Positions 18,126 to 26,650 of a DNA stretch of 57,815 bases are shown one piece after another (position 1 is the stretch's first letter; each line of letters begins with the position of its first letter). Below the pieces are notes generated by a model. It was given only the letters and a program-made list of their open reading frames with translations. It did no database searches and had not been told where the DNA came from. The DNA lies in the NCBI GenBank assembly GCA_944322395.1, contig CALUPA010000004.1, forward strand, positions 1 to 57,815. Reading direction: 5' to 3'. Origin of the DNA: an uncultured Phocaeicola sp. (GTDB lineage: Bacteria > Bacteroidota > Bacteroidia > Bacteroidales > Bacteroidaceae). A program made the translations under genes and the position numbers.

Positions 18126-18857
18126 TTATAATTGTTCACTAGTTTTTCCAAATCGGCGTTCTCTGCTTTGGTAATCGCAAATGGCCTTGCACAGTTCCTC
18201 TTCCTTGAAGTCAGGCCAGTAAGTGTCGCAGAAATACAGTTCAGAATAGGCGCACTGCCATAGCAGGTAGTTACTTAGTCTTATTTCTCCACCTGTTCTG
18301 ATGAGCAGTTCTGGATCGGGCATATAGTTTGTTGCCAGATGCTGGTCAATAGTTTTGTCGGTAATATCGTCTGCAGACAGTTCGCCGTTTTCTACCTTTT
18401 TTGCAATTCTTTTCATTGCATCGGTTATTTCCCACTTTGAAGAATAGCTTAAAGCCAATGTCAGACACATTCCTGTGTTGCGTGATGTATTTTCAATACA
18501 TTTGTTCAGTCGCTCAAGCACCTCCTTGGGTAATCTGGCCGTATCACCTATTATTCTGAAACTTATGTTGTTCTTCATGAAAGTTTCCTCTTCAATAGAG
18601 TCCATAAGCAGACTCATCAGAGCCGCTACCTCATCAACCGGTCTGTTCCAGTTCTCGGTAGAGAAAGTATACAAAGTCAGAAATTTTACGCCAAGTCTGG
18701 CTGATTCCTCCGCTATTATGTGCACGGTTTCCGCACCTGCCTGATGACCGAATGTTCTGGCATGTCCTTTTTCTTTAGCCCAGCGTCCGTTGCCGTCCAT
18801 TATTATGGCTATATGTGCAGGAATTCTGGTTTTATCTATTTTTTCTCTGTATGTCAT
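18126..18857 (-). CDS. uppS: Undecaprenyl diphosphate synthase (isoprenyl transferase)
   Basis: The 243-residue cytosolic cis-prenyltransferase makes the C55 lipid carrier for peptidoglycan and glycan export. The catalytic block is [16 protein letters not shown] with D21. FSTENWNRP matches the family substrate-binding region, and the C-terminal signature [23 protein letters not shown] is complete and followed by WPDF. The length is typical. It is downstream of the DUF6242-like gene (24 bases) and upstream of bamA (9 bases). Confidence 0.95.
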   Translation of the reverse strand: MTYREKIDKTRIPAHIAIIMDGNGRWAKEKGHARTFGHQAGAETVHIIAEESARLGVKFLTLYTFSTENWNRPVDEVAALMSLLMDSIEEETFMKNNISFRIIGDTARLPKEVLERLNKCIENTSRNTGMCLTLALSYSSKWEITDAMKRIAKKVENGELSADDITDKTIDQHLATNYMPDPELLIRTGGEIRLSNYLLWQCAYSELYFCDTYWPDFKEEELCKAICDYQSRERRFGKTSEQL

Positions 18858-18881
18858 GTCGGTAATTTTCTGTTTAAACTA

Positions 18882-20273
18882 TTATTCCTTTGGCATAAGT
18901 CTGTTAAGATGTCCTCTGGTCATCGTTCCGTCTTGCCAGATAAACCACATGAATGAACCTTTATTCCCGTTGTCTTCTACTACAGTGGAATATGTTCCAT
19001 CTTTACGATATGATGAAAGTGGTTTGATTCCGTTTTTTTCTTCGGTCGGGAATACCATGTATCCGGTTTCCTCGTTCCAGTTTAAGCCATTGTCAACAGA
19101 AGAGTAGAATTTGTCGAACAACCCTCCAAATGCAAATAGCTTACCATCATATTTTATCATTGAGATGTTTTTCTGATTAGGACATGTGGTAGGATTGTTA
19201 GGCTGGTATTTTACCCATGCTTCATCGCTGCTGGTATAACTGTATATGCACGCTGTAGTGTCTGTTTCTGCACCATTTTTCATTACTGTTGTTCTCCATA
19301 ATGACGAGTTGTGCGATGCTTTCTGCGATATTGCATATAGTCTGCCGCTCATGTCTTCTCCGGCAATGAATTCCAAGTCTTGTTCCTTTGAGCCATCCGC
19401 ATTTATACTATATACTTTATTGTCAGTGGTATATGCATACATTACTTTGTCTGTTGTAGATATAAGATTAACAAGATTGTTTAATTCTCCGATAGGGGAA
19501 ACTGAAGATAATTTATAAAGTCTTCCCTCTGCAACATAATATATTTCATCCTTAAAAGGCAGTGCAGAATATATGTTTATACCCTGTATGGCAGGGGTGA
19601 TATCTTCCCATCCGGAGGTATTACCTCTTTCTACACCGGTTCTGAATACTTTTATTTCATTAGCAGATGTCTTTCCGAATACATATATATTATTATTTTG
19701 GTATACGGATTTTTGTTCAGAAAGGTTAGTTCCTTCTCCAAAAGTGCTGTTGTCGAAGTGCTTCCAAACCAATGAGTCCGGATTCAGTTTGTGTACATTG
19801 ACGCTGACTTTGTATCCTTGCCCATAGATGAAATTGTCTTGTACTTCGCTGAAAGCCATTACTTTGAAAGTGATGTCATTTGTAAAGTCCAGGGAATCCG
19901 TAGAAGTCCATATAGTATCTTTACCGTTTTTTTCATAATATATAGCTGCTATATCCGCTTCTATACTTGTTACAACTCTAGTTATATCTACCTCCTTTGG
20001 CAGGGAATCTTTGTTGTATATCCTTCTGTTTATTTGGTCAATAGTGAATACATGGTCGGCATAGCTTACAGTATCAACATATACGCTGTCTTCTCCCTTT
20101 GAACTCTTCACATAAAAAGTTTGATACAAAGTACCTATCGAGAAACTTTTGATACTCGATGTCGCAGGATATTCAATCTCGCTTGTGTCATTGCCGAGAC
20201 ATGAAGACAAAAAAAATGTAGCCGACATTAATCCGGCAACCAATAAAGGTAATATTCTTAATTTCATTTGCAA
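18882..20273 (-). CDS. DUF6242-like beta-propeller lipoprotein
   Basis: The 463-residue protein has a lipoprotein signal ending FFLSSC (C25), then an acidic LGNDTSEIEYP stretch. Residues about 35-170 form a beta-sandwich-like region. The rest is made of short beta-strand units with repeated W and sequence such as IYVFGKTSANEIKVFRTG, ISMIKYDGKLFAFGGLFDKFYSSVDNGLNW and MWFIWQDGTMTRGHLNR, which look like propeller blades. I recognise it as the Bacteroidota DUF6242 type, function unknown. Its position as first gene of the uppS-bamA-skp-skp run suggests an envelope role, but this is inference from context. Confidence 0.7.
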   Translation of the reverse strand: MQMKLRILPLLVAGLMSATFFLSSCLGNDTSEIEYPATSSIKSFSIGTLYQTFYVKSSKGEDSVYVDTVSYADHVFTIDQINRRIYNKDSLPKEVDITRVVTSIEADIAAIYYEKNGKDTIWTSTDSLDFTNDITFKVMAFSEVQDNFIYGQGYKVSVNVHKLNPDSLVWKHFDNSTFGEGTNLSEQKSVYQNNNIYVFGKTSANEIKVFRTGVERGNTSGWEDITPAIQGINIYSALPFKDEIYYVAEGRLYKLSSVSPIGELNNLVNLISTTDKVMYAYTTDNKVYSINADGSKEQDLEFIAGEDMSGRLYAISQKASHNSSLWRTTVMKNGAETDTTACIYSYTSSDEAWVKYQPNNPTTCPNQKNISMIKYDGKLFAFGGLFDKFYSSVDNGLNWNEETGYMVFPTEEKNGIKPLSSYRKDGTYSTVVEDNGNKGSFMWFIWQDGTMTRGHLNRLMPKE

Positions 20274-20295
20274 ATGATTTCTATGTTACAAGTTG

Positions 20296-20303
20296 CAAAA
20301 GTA
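20296..20303 (-). promoter_or_regulatory. Candidate -7 element of the DUF6242-uppS-bamA-skp operon
   Basis: CAAAAGTA on the plus strand reads TACTTTTG on the minus strand, matching TAnnTTTG, 23 bases before the start at 20273. No exact TTTG is seen at -33 (GTTT from 20320-20323 is close). Confidence 0.45.
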
Positions 20304-20648
20304 GAAAGTTTTTTTGTCTAAACAGAACATTTCCTACAGTTTTATATAAAATTATGGATAAACTGTCCGATTTTATCGCTCAACTGTCAAAAGTATAACA
20401 TTTTAAACTGTATTTAAATGCTGTTTAATAGCTTGCTAAATACTCATGTCAAAGTTCCTGATGACAGTATATATAATGGATGCTTCTAAATAAAGGTAAA
20501 TGTACTTTTCTAAACTTATAATATGATGTATATTCTTGTTTAGAAAGTTATCATTTTTCACTTAATCAGCTTGATGAATTCTTTGAATATACTATAATGA
20601 CAGTTTGACCGCTGTTGTTTGTATTTTTCCTTTTTCATTTTTATAAAA

Positions 20649-20692
20649 AAACGCGGGCAAGTTTTGCTTGAAACGCGGGCAAGTTTTGCTTG
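20649..20692. repeat. Two exact tandem copies of a 22-bp G+C-rich unit
   Basis: Copies at 20649-20670 and 20671-20692 are identical. Each unit is aaacgcgggcaa followed by gttttgcttg. A third, degenerate start (AAATGCGG) follows at 20693. Each unit contains a small inverted repeat CAAG-TTTTG-CTTG. The core GCGGGCAA recurs once more, at 31682-31689, before the second ECF sigma gene. Confidence 0.85.
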
Positions 20693-20851
20693 AAATGCGG
20701 CCGCTTTTACAATTGATATTCCCGCTATGTTGAAATTAGGAATACTTCTATGATTTTTTTGTACTTATGCTTTAATAATGCATATATATTTATTCCACTG
20801 TCAGGTTGAAAAAATATGTAAGTTGATTTTAAATATTGTATTAATGTGTTT

Positions 20852-20894
20852 TTCTTTTGTAAATAATAGATTAAGTACTATATTTGCAAATATA
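20852..20894 (+). promoter_or_regulatory. Promoter region of PUL1 ECF sigma gene
   Basis: TTTG (20856-20859), a 19-base spacer and TATATTTG (20879-20886) fit the Bacteroidota primary promoter. The -7 lies inside a perfect 16-bp palindrome, TATATTTGCAAATATA (20879-20894). An alternative element, TTCTTTTG (20852-20859), belongs to the 13-mer CTTTTGTAAATAA (20854-20866), which recurs at the same distance before the PUL2 sigma gene. Confidence 0.6.
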
Positions 20895-20914
20895 AGTTTT
20901 TAAGAATTCGGCGG

Positions 20915-21475
20915 ATGTTGGAAAATGATTTAAAGAAAACATATGTGTCTCTTTTTGAGAAACACTATTCGAATCTGATGTTTTATGCAACTCGTTTTGT
21001 TGACGAGGAAGAGGCAGAAGATATCATCCAGGATGTTTTTTTTGAATTATGGAGTCGTAGAACTGATGTAGAGTTCGGTGAAAACATAAAATCTTTTCTT
21101 TACAGGTCTGTATATACAAAAGCATTGAATGTCATAAAGCATAAGACTGTTGTTGATAATTACAATACAGAGGAAGTCCAATTACAAAACAGCAGAATGG
21201 AGTTCTACCAGCCTGACAATGCTGATGTAATAAGACGTATTGAGAATATGGAGCTAAGGAAGGAGATTTATTCTGCTATTAATCTGTTGCCTGAAAAATG
21301 TAGGGAAATATTCAAATTGAGTTATATATATAATCATTCCAATAAAGAAATTTCTGATATTTTAGGAATTTCTCTTAGAACAGTTGAGGCGCACATGTAC
21401 AAAGCACTTAAATTCCTGCGGGAGAGATTGAAACACCTTGTGCCTTACATAGTTATAATATTCAGTTTTATTTAA
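20915..21475 (+). CDS. ECF-type RNA polymerase sigma factor (PUL1)
   Basis: The 186-residue protein has sigma region 2 (YATRFVDEEEAEDIIQDVFFELWSRR, about 27-52), then a linker and region 4 with a helix-turn-helix (LPEKCREIFKLSYI, then NKEISDILGISLRTVEAHMYKALKFLRERL). This is the family of Bacteroidota extracytoplasmic sigma factors that switch on SusC/SusD operons after a signal passed by the SusC STN domain and a FecR-type anti-sigma protein. No anti-sigma gene follows: the next gene is SusC, after 149 bases. The C-terminus ends in a hydrophobic tail (LVPYIVIIFSFI), also seen in the PUL2 sigma. It probably controls PUL1. Confidence 0.9.
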   Translation: MLENDLKKTYVSLFEKHYSNLMFYATRFVDEEEAEDIIQDVFFELWSRRTDVEFGENIKSFLYRSVYTKALNVIKHKTVVDNYNTEEVQLQNSRMEFYQPDNADVIRRIENMELRKEIYSAINLLPEKCREIFKLSYIYNHSNKEISDILGISLRTVEAHMYKALKFLRERLKHLVPYIVIIFSFI

Positions 21476-21624
21476 AGAAACAGAGAAAATACATTGAATA
21501 TTCTTTTCTGCTTTTCTTGTTATGAAGCTATTTTTTATTTTTTATGAAAAAAAACATGATTTGAATAAGTGTTTTAGTGTATCATAGTTGTTATATATGC
21601 GTAACTTTAAAAATATAACATATT

Positions 21625-24600
21625 ATGATGTTTAACCTTAAAAAGGCAAACTTATTGAACGATGGTTCAATAAAGGGCTCAAGAAAGATTCTTGGAACCC
21701 TTCTGGCTTCGGTGATGTTGGTATCACCATTCCAGCAATCTTTTGCTCAGATTAATCTTTCTATGAAAGGTTCCAATTTGGGGGCTGTGATTAAAGAGAT
21801 TAAATCTCAGTCAAACTATCAGTTCTTTTATGATGACGATCTGGCATCAATGTCAGTTAGCTCTGTTAATCTTACCAATGCATCAATATCAGAAGCTTTA
21901 GACAAGGTTTTAGATGGTAAGGGAATCTCTTATAGAGTTGATGATAATGTTGTCTATCTGTCTAAAGAAACAAATGCTGGTAATACAACAGGTCAAATTG
22001 TTGAACAGCAGAAAACTGTTTCAGGAAAGGTGGTAGATTCTAAAGGCGAACCTCTTATCGGTGTAACTGTGCTTGAAAAAGGAACTACAAACGGTGCAAT
22101 TACAGACTTTGATGGAAATTATAGTCTGAATGTGGCAGGGGCAAGTTCAATTCTGCAATTCTCTTATGTGGGTTACAAGTCAGTGGAATATACTGCTGCA
22201 AACTCCATTATTAATGTAACACTAGGTGAAGATACAGAAGTACTTGAAGAGGTTGTCGTGACAGCGTTGGGTATCAAACGTTCCGAGAAGGCTCTTTCTT
22301 ATAATGTACAGCAGGTAAATGCTGATGATATTACAAGAAATAAGGATGTTAATTTTGTAAATTCTTTGAGCGGTAAGGTTGCCGGTGTTAATATCAATGC
22401 ATCTTCTTCAGGAGTAGGTGGTGCTTCAAAAGTTGTTATGCGTGGTGCTAAATCTATTATGCAGTCTTCTAATGCTCTTTATGTGATAGATGGTGTGCCT
22501 ATGTACGCTGGATCTAACGAAGGTAGTACTGAGTTTGGTTCTCAAGGTACTTCTGAGCCTATAGCAGATATAAATCCTGAAGATATAGAGTCAATGTCTG
22601 TATTGACAGGTGCTGCAGCAGCAGCGTTGTATGGTTCTGATGCGGCAAACGGAGCTATCGTTATTACAACGAAAAAAGGTAAAGAAGGACGAATAAGGAT
22701 AACAGTAAACAGTAATACAGAGTTTTCTAATCCATTTGTCATGCCAAGATTCCAGAATCGTTATGGAACAGGAAGTTCTAAATCTTCAACAAATGTAGAT
22801 AGAAGCTGGGGAGCGTTGTTGAGTGGAGCTAATCGCTATGGTTATGATCCTCGTACGGATTACTTCCAGACAGGTGTTACTGGTACAGAGAGTGTTTCAT
22901 TGTCTGCGGGAACTGAAAAAAATCAAACTTATGCATCAGCTGCAGCTGTAAATTCAAAAGGTATTGTTCCAAATAATAAATATAACCGTTATAATTTCAC
23001 ATTCAGGAACACAACTTCGTTTTTGGATGATAAAATGACTTTGGATGTCGGTGCTACATATGTTCGTCAGAATGACCGTAATATGACTAACCAGGGTACA
23101 TATAATAACCCGTTGGTGGGTGCTTATCTTTTCCCTCGTGGTGGAGATTGGGAGGATATAAAAATGTACGAACGTTATGATGTAGTACGTAAAATCAATA
23201 CACAGTATTGGCCTGCTGGTGACGCAGCTATGACTATGCAGAACCCTTACTGGATTAATTACCGTAATATCCGAGAAAATGTAAAAGACCGTTATATGCT
23301 TAATGCAAATCTGAATTACAAGATTCTGGATTGGTTAAGCGTATCTGGACGCGTACGTTTGGATAATTCAACAAATGATTATACAGAGAAATTCTATGCT
23401 TCTACTAATACTCAGTTGACCGAAATGTCAACTAGAGGTTTGTATGGTATAGCTAAGTCAAACGAGAAACAATTGTATGCGGATTTTCTTATTAACATTA
23501 ACAAATCGTTTAATGATATATGGAACTTATCTGCTAATATTGGTGGCTCGTTTACTGATATGCGTTATGATTATATGAAAGTTCGTGGACCTATTTCGGA
23601 TGGCTCTATAGAAGGTGAAAAGGTTGGAATGACCAATGTATTTAATATTCAGAATCTGAGTCCTACTAAAACAGAACGTTTGCAGGAAGGATGGCGTGAA
23701 CAGACTCAGTCATTGTTTGCATCTGCTGAGTTAGGATATAAGAGTACATATTATTTGACTCTTACAGGACGTAATGACTGGCCTTCACAGTTGGCTGGAC
23801 CAAATTCAAAGAATTCCTCATTCTTCTATCCTTCAGTAGGTTTATCTGTTGTTCTGTCAGAGCTTATGCCAAATCTGAATAGGGATGTTTTGTCTTATAT
23901 GAAACTTCGTGGTTCATTTGCCTCTGTAGGTGTTGCTTTTCCACGTTATATTGCAAATCCTTTGTATGAATGGAACAAGGAAAACGGACAGTGGAGCAGT
24001 ACAACACAATACCCTGTTTATGATTTGAAACCAGAAAGAACCGAATCATGGGAATTAGGTTTGACTATGCGTTTCTTGAAGTATTTTGACTTGGATTTGA
24101 CATATTATAATACTTTGACAAAAAATCAGACATTCAATCCTGATCTGCCTGTTTCAGGATGGTCAAAACTTTATATCCAAACAGGTGCTGTAAGAAATCA
24201 GGGTATTGAGTTGTCATTAGGATTCAAGAATACTTGGGATAAATTTACATGGGAATCTAATTATACTTTCTCTACAAACAAGAATGAGATAGTTGAGCTT
24301 GCGGATAATGCAATCAACCCTGCTACCGGAGAAAAATTCTCTATAGAGACATTGAATATGGGTGGTCTTGGAGAAACACGTTTCTTGCTTAGAGAAGGTG
24401 GAACAATGGGTGATTTATATTCGTTGGTAGATTTGAAACGTGATGATAACGGAAAAATATATGTAGATAAAAATGGAAATATTGGTACAGAAACAATAAA
24501 GAACTCGTCTGATTATATCAAACTTGGAAGTGTATTACCAAAAGCAAATATGGCATGGAGAAATAATTTCAGTTGGAAAGGTTTCAACTTGGGATTCCTT

Positions 24601-25032
24601 GTTTCAGCCAGACTTGGTGGTGTAGTATTCTCTCGTACTCAGGCTGTTCTGGATGACTTTGGAGTTTCGGAAGCTACAGCTGAGGCTCGTGATAATGGTC
24701 CTATTGTTATTAATGGAACTGACTTGGTGTCTCCAGAGGTTTGGTATAATACTATTGGAGGTGGTACTGCTATCCCTCAATATTATACATATTCTGCAAC
24801 CAATGTTCGTTTGCAAGAGGCTTCAATTGGATATACAATACCGAAGAAGGTTCTAAGAGATGTTTGTGATATAACAGTTTCTGTTGTAGGACGAAATTTG
24901 TGGATGATTTATAATAAGGCACCTTTTGATCCTGAAGCTGTAGCATCAACTGGTAATTTCTATCAAGGAATAGACTACTTTATGATGCCTTCGTTACGTA
25001 ATTATGGTGTAAGTTTAAGCTTTAAATTTTAA
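21625..25032 (+). CDS. susC: SusC-type TonB-dependent transporter with STN domain (PUL1)
   Basis: The 1135-residue outer-membrane protein has a long basic signal region ending near QSFAQ (about 42). The secretin/TonB N-terminal (STN) domain is at about 43-112 and the carboxypeptidase-regulatory-like domain at about 130-210 (VSGKVVDSKGEPLIGVTV). EVVVTALGIKR precedes the plug, which carries the SusC signature ALYVIDGVPM and ALYGSDAANGAIVITTKKGK. A 22-strand barrel ends in SLSFKF. SusC transporters import oligosaccharide captured by their SusD lid. The STN domain implies signalling to an anti-sigma protein, yet none is encoded in this locus. It is closely related to the PUL2 SusC throughout. The 149-base gap before it holds no clear primary promoter, which suits an ECF-dependent one. 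Confidence 0.95.
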   Translation: MMFNLKKANLLNDGSIKGSRKILGTLLASVMLVSPFQQSFAQINLSMKGSNLGAVIKEIKSQSNYQFFYDDDLASMSVSSVNLTNASISEALDKVLDGKGISYRVDDNVVYLSKETNAGNTTGQIVEQQKTVSGKVVDSKGEPLIGVTVLEKGTTNGAITDFDGNYSLNVAGASSILQFSYVGYKSVEYTAANSIINVTLGEDTEVLEEVVVTALGIKRSEKALSYNVQQVNADDITRNKDVNFVNSLSGKVAGVNINASSSGVGGASKVVMRGAKSIMQSSNALYVIDGVPMYAGSNEGSTEFGSQGTSEPIADINPEDIESMSVLTGAAAAALYGSDAANGAIVITTKKGKEGRIRITVNSNTEFSNPFVMPRFQNRYGTGSSKSSTNVDRSWGALLSGANRYGYDPRTDYFQTGVTGTESVSLSAGTEKNQTYASAAAVNSKGIVPNNKYNRYNFTFRNTTSFLDDKMTLDVGATYVRQNDRNMTNQGTYNNPLVGAYLFPRGGDWEDIKMYERYDVVRKINTQYWPAGDAAMTMQNPYWINYRNIRENVKDRYMLNANLNYKILDWLSVSGRVRLDNSTNDYTEKFYASTNTQLTEMSTRGLYGIAKSNEKQLYADFLININKSFNDIWNLSANIGGSFTDMRYDYMKVRGPISDGSIEGEKVGMTNVFNIQNLSPTKTERLQEGWREQTQSLFASAELGYKSTYYLTLTGRNDWPSQLAGPNSKNSSFFYPSVGLSVVLSELMPNLNRDVLSYMKLRGSFASVGVAFPRYIANPLYEWNKENGQWSSTTQYPVYDLKPERTESWELGLTMRFLKYFDLDLTYYNTLTKNQTFNPDLPVSGWSKLYIQTGAVRNQGIELSLGFKNTWDKFTWESNYTFSTNKNEIVELADNAINPATGEKFSIETLNMGGLGETRFLLREGGTMGDLYSLVDLKRDDNGKIYVDKNGNIGTETIKNSSDYIKLGSVLPKANMAWRNNFSWKGFNLGFLVSARLGGVVFSRTQAVLDDFGVSEATAEARDNGPIVINGTDLVSPEVWYNTIGGGTAIPQYYTYSATNVRLQEASIGYTIPKKVLRDVCDITVSVVGRNLWMIYNKAPFDPEAVASTGNFYQGIDYFMMPSLRNYGVSLSFKF

Positions 25033-25043
25033 TAATGATACAT

Positions 25044-26639
25044 ATGAAAAAGCTACTTAATAAAATGATAATAGGTTCTCTGGTATTTACAACATTCTCT
25101 TGTACCGGAGACTATTTGGAAATAAACTCAAATCCTTATCAACCAGGGGATTTGACAGCAGATGATTATTCTTTGGGAGCTTGTATGAATAATATTGCGG
25201 GTTGTGTTGTTTCATCGGATGTGAATACGGCTCAGTTCACTGACTGTTTGCTTGGTGGACCTATGGGAGGTTATTTTGCTGATTCAAACAGTGGATGGGC
25301 TAATACAATCTCAATGTATAATGCTAAAGATGACTGGACACGTGTTTTCTTGAAGAGTGATAGAATCATTCCTATATTGTATACAAACCTGAATAATATT
25401 AAGAAGATTTCTGAAGAAACAGAAAATCCAGTACCAATGGCAGTAGCTACTATAATTAAGGTTGCAGCAATGCATCGAGTTACTGATACCTATGGTCCTA
25501 TTCCTTATTCTAAGATAGGTGAAGATGGATCAATCACCACTCCATATGATTCTCAAAAAGATGTTTATTATAAATTTTTTGATGAATTGAATGATGCAAT
25601 CAAGGTGATAAATGAAAATAAGGAACTGAATATGTCGCCTACTGCTGATTATGTTTATGGTGGTGATTTGAGTAAATGGATTAAGTTTGCAAATTCATTA
25701 AAGCTTCGTTTGGCTATGCGACTTGTCTATGCTGATCCAGATAAAGCAAGATTGATGGCAGAAGAAGCTGTGGATGCAAAGAATGGTGGAGTAATAGAAA
25801 CAAATGCAGATAATGCTAAATGGGATTATTTCAAGACAAGTCCAAATCCATTGTATACAGCTACACGTTATAATCAGCCAGATGGATGTGAAACAGGCGG
25901 TGATACACATGCTGCTGCAGATATTATATTGTATATGAATGCATATAATGATCCAAGAAGAGAAAAATTCTTTGTTAAATCTGAATTTAGCGGAATTGAC
26001 TATGTTGGGTTAAGAAGAGGAATTGAGGTTCCGGCATCTAAAGTTACACGTCAGTATTCTGGAGTAAATGTAAAACCTACAGATCCTTTATACTGGATGA
26101 ATGCGGCAGAAGTTGCATTCCTTAGAGCAGAAGGTAAGGCTATATTTAATATTAATACCGGATCAAAATCTCCTAAGGAATATTATGAAGATGGAATAAG
26201 ATTGTCTTTTGAACAGTGGGGTGCAGATAATGTTGATGCTTATCTTTCTAACAGTTATGCTTATGTAGGAAGTTATACAGATCCTGCCGATTCTAAGAAT
26301 AATTATAGTCAGTTATTGTCAAATGTATCAGTTCAATGGAATGATGCTACATCTTTAGATGAGAAACAAGAAAGAATTATCGTACAAAAATGGATTGCCA
26401 ATTGGATGATTGGAAATGAAGCTTGGGCAGATTATCGTCGTACTGGATATCCTAAATTAATACCTGCGTCTGCAAATAAGAGTAACAATGTTGTTGACTC
26501 AAATAAAGGTGCAAGGAGAATGCCGTTCCCACAAGATGAGTATATAAGCAACAAGGAAAATATGGATGAAGCTGTTTCTTTGTTAGGTGGAGCAGATAAT
26601 ATGGGTACAAATGTTTGGTGGGATTGTAAATCTAATTAA
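25044..26639 (+). CDS. susD: SusD/RagB-type surface glycan-binding lipoprotein (PUL1)
   Basis: The 531-residue lipoprotein is exported with a signal ending VFTTFSC (C20 from ATG 25044). I prefer 25044 to the in-frame ATG at 25035 because it gives a standard signal peptide. It has the SusD-like_2 layout: an N-terminal segment (YLEINSNPYQPGD), TPR-like helices (MHRVTDTYGPIPYSKIG; LSKWIKFANSLKLRLAMRLVY), and a C-terminal block (WMNAAEVAFLRAEGKA; GNEAWADYRRTGYPKLIPA). SusD sits as a lid on SusC and binds the glycan. It follows susC by 11 bases and resembles the PUL2 SusD closely. Confidence 0.93.
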   Translation: MKKLLNKMIIGSLVFTTFSCTGDYLEINSNPYQPGDLTADDYSLGACMNNIAGCVVSSDVNTAQFTDCLLGGPMGGYFADSNSGWANTISMYNAKDDWTRVFLKSDRIIPILYTNLNNIKKISEETENPVPMAVATIIKVAAMHRVTDTYGPIPYSKIGEDGSITTPYDSQKDVYYKFFDELNDAIKVINENKELNMSPTADYVYGGDLSKWIKFANSLKLRLAMRLVYADPDKARLMAEEAVDAKNGGVIETNADNAKWDYFKTSPNPLYTATRYNQPDGCETGGDTHAAADIILYMNAYNDPRREKFFVKSEFSGIDYVGLRRGIEVPASKVTRQYSGVNVKPTDPLYWMNAAEVAFLRAEGKAIFNINTGSKSPKEYYEDGIRLSFEQWGADNVDAYLSNSYAYVGSYTDPADSKNNYSQLLSNVSVQWNDATSLDEKQERIIVQKWIANWMIGNEAWADYRRTGYPKLIPASANKSNNVVDSNKGARRMPFPQDEYISNKENMDEAVSLLGGADNMGTNVWWDCKSN

Positions 26640-26650
26640 ATGAATTTTTT

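Larger units (their letters stand above)
20274..20914. other. 641-base intergenic boundary between housekeeping and PUL regions
   Basis: I see no coding frame here. The stretch is A/T-rich and holds the divergent promoter of the bamA operon, a 22-bp tandem repeat with high local G+C at 20649-20692 followed by the palindrome GCGGCCGC (20696-20703), and the promoter and palindrome of the first ECF sigma gene at its right end. The middle (20304-20640) shows no feature I can support. Confidence 0.6.
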
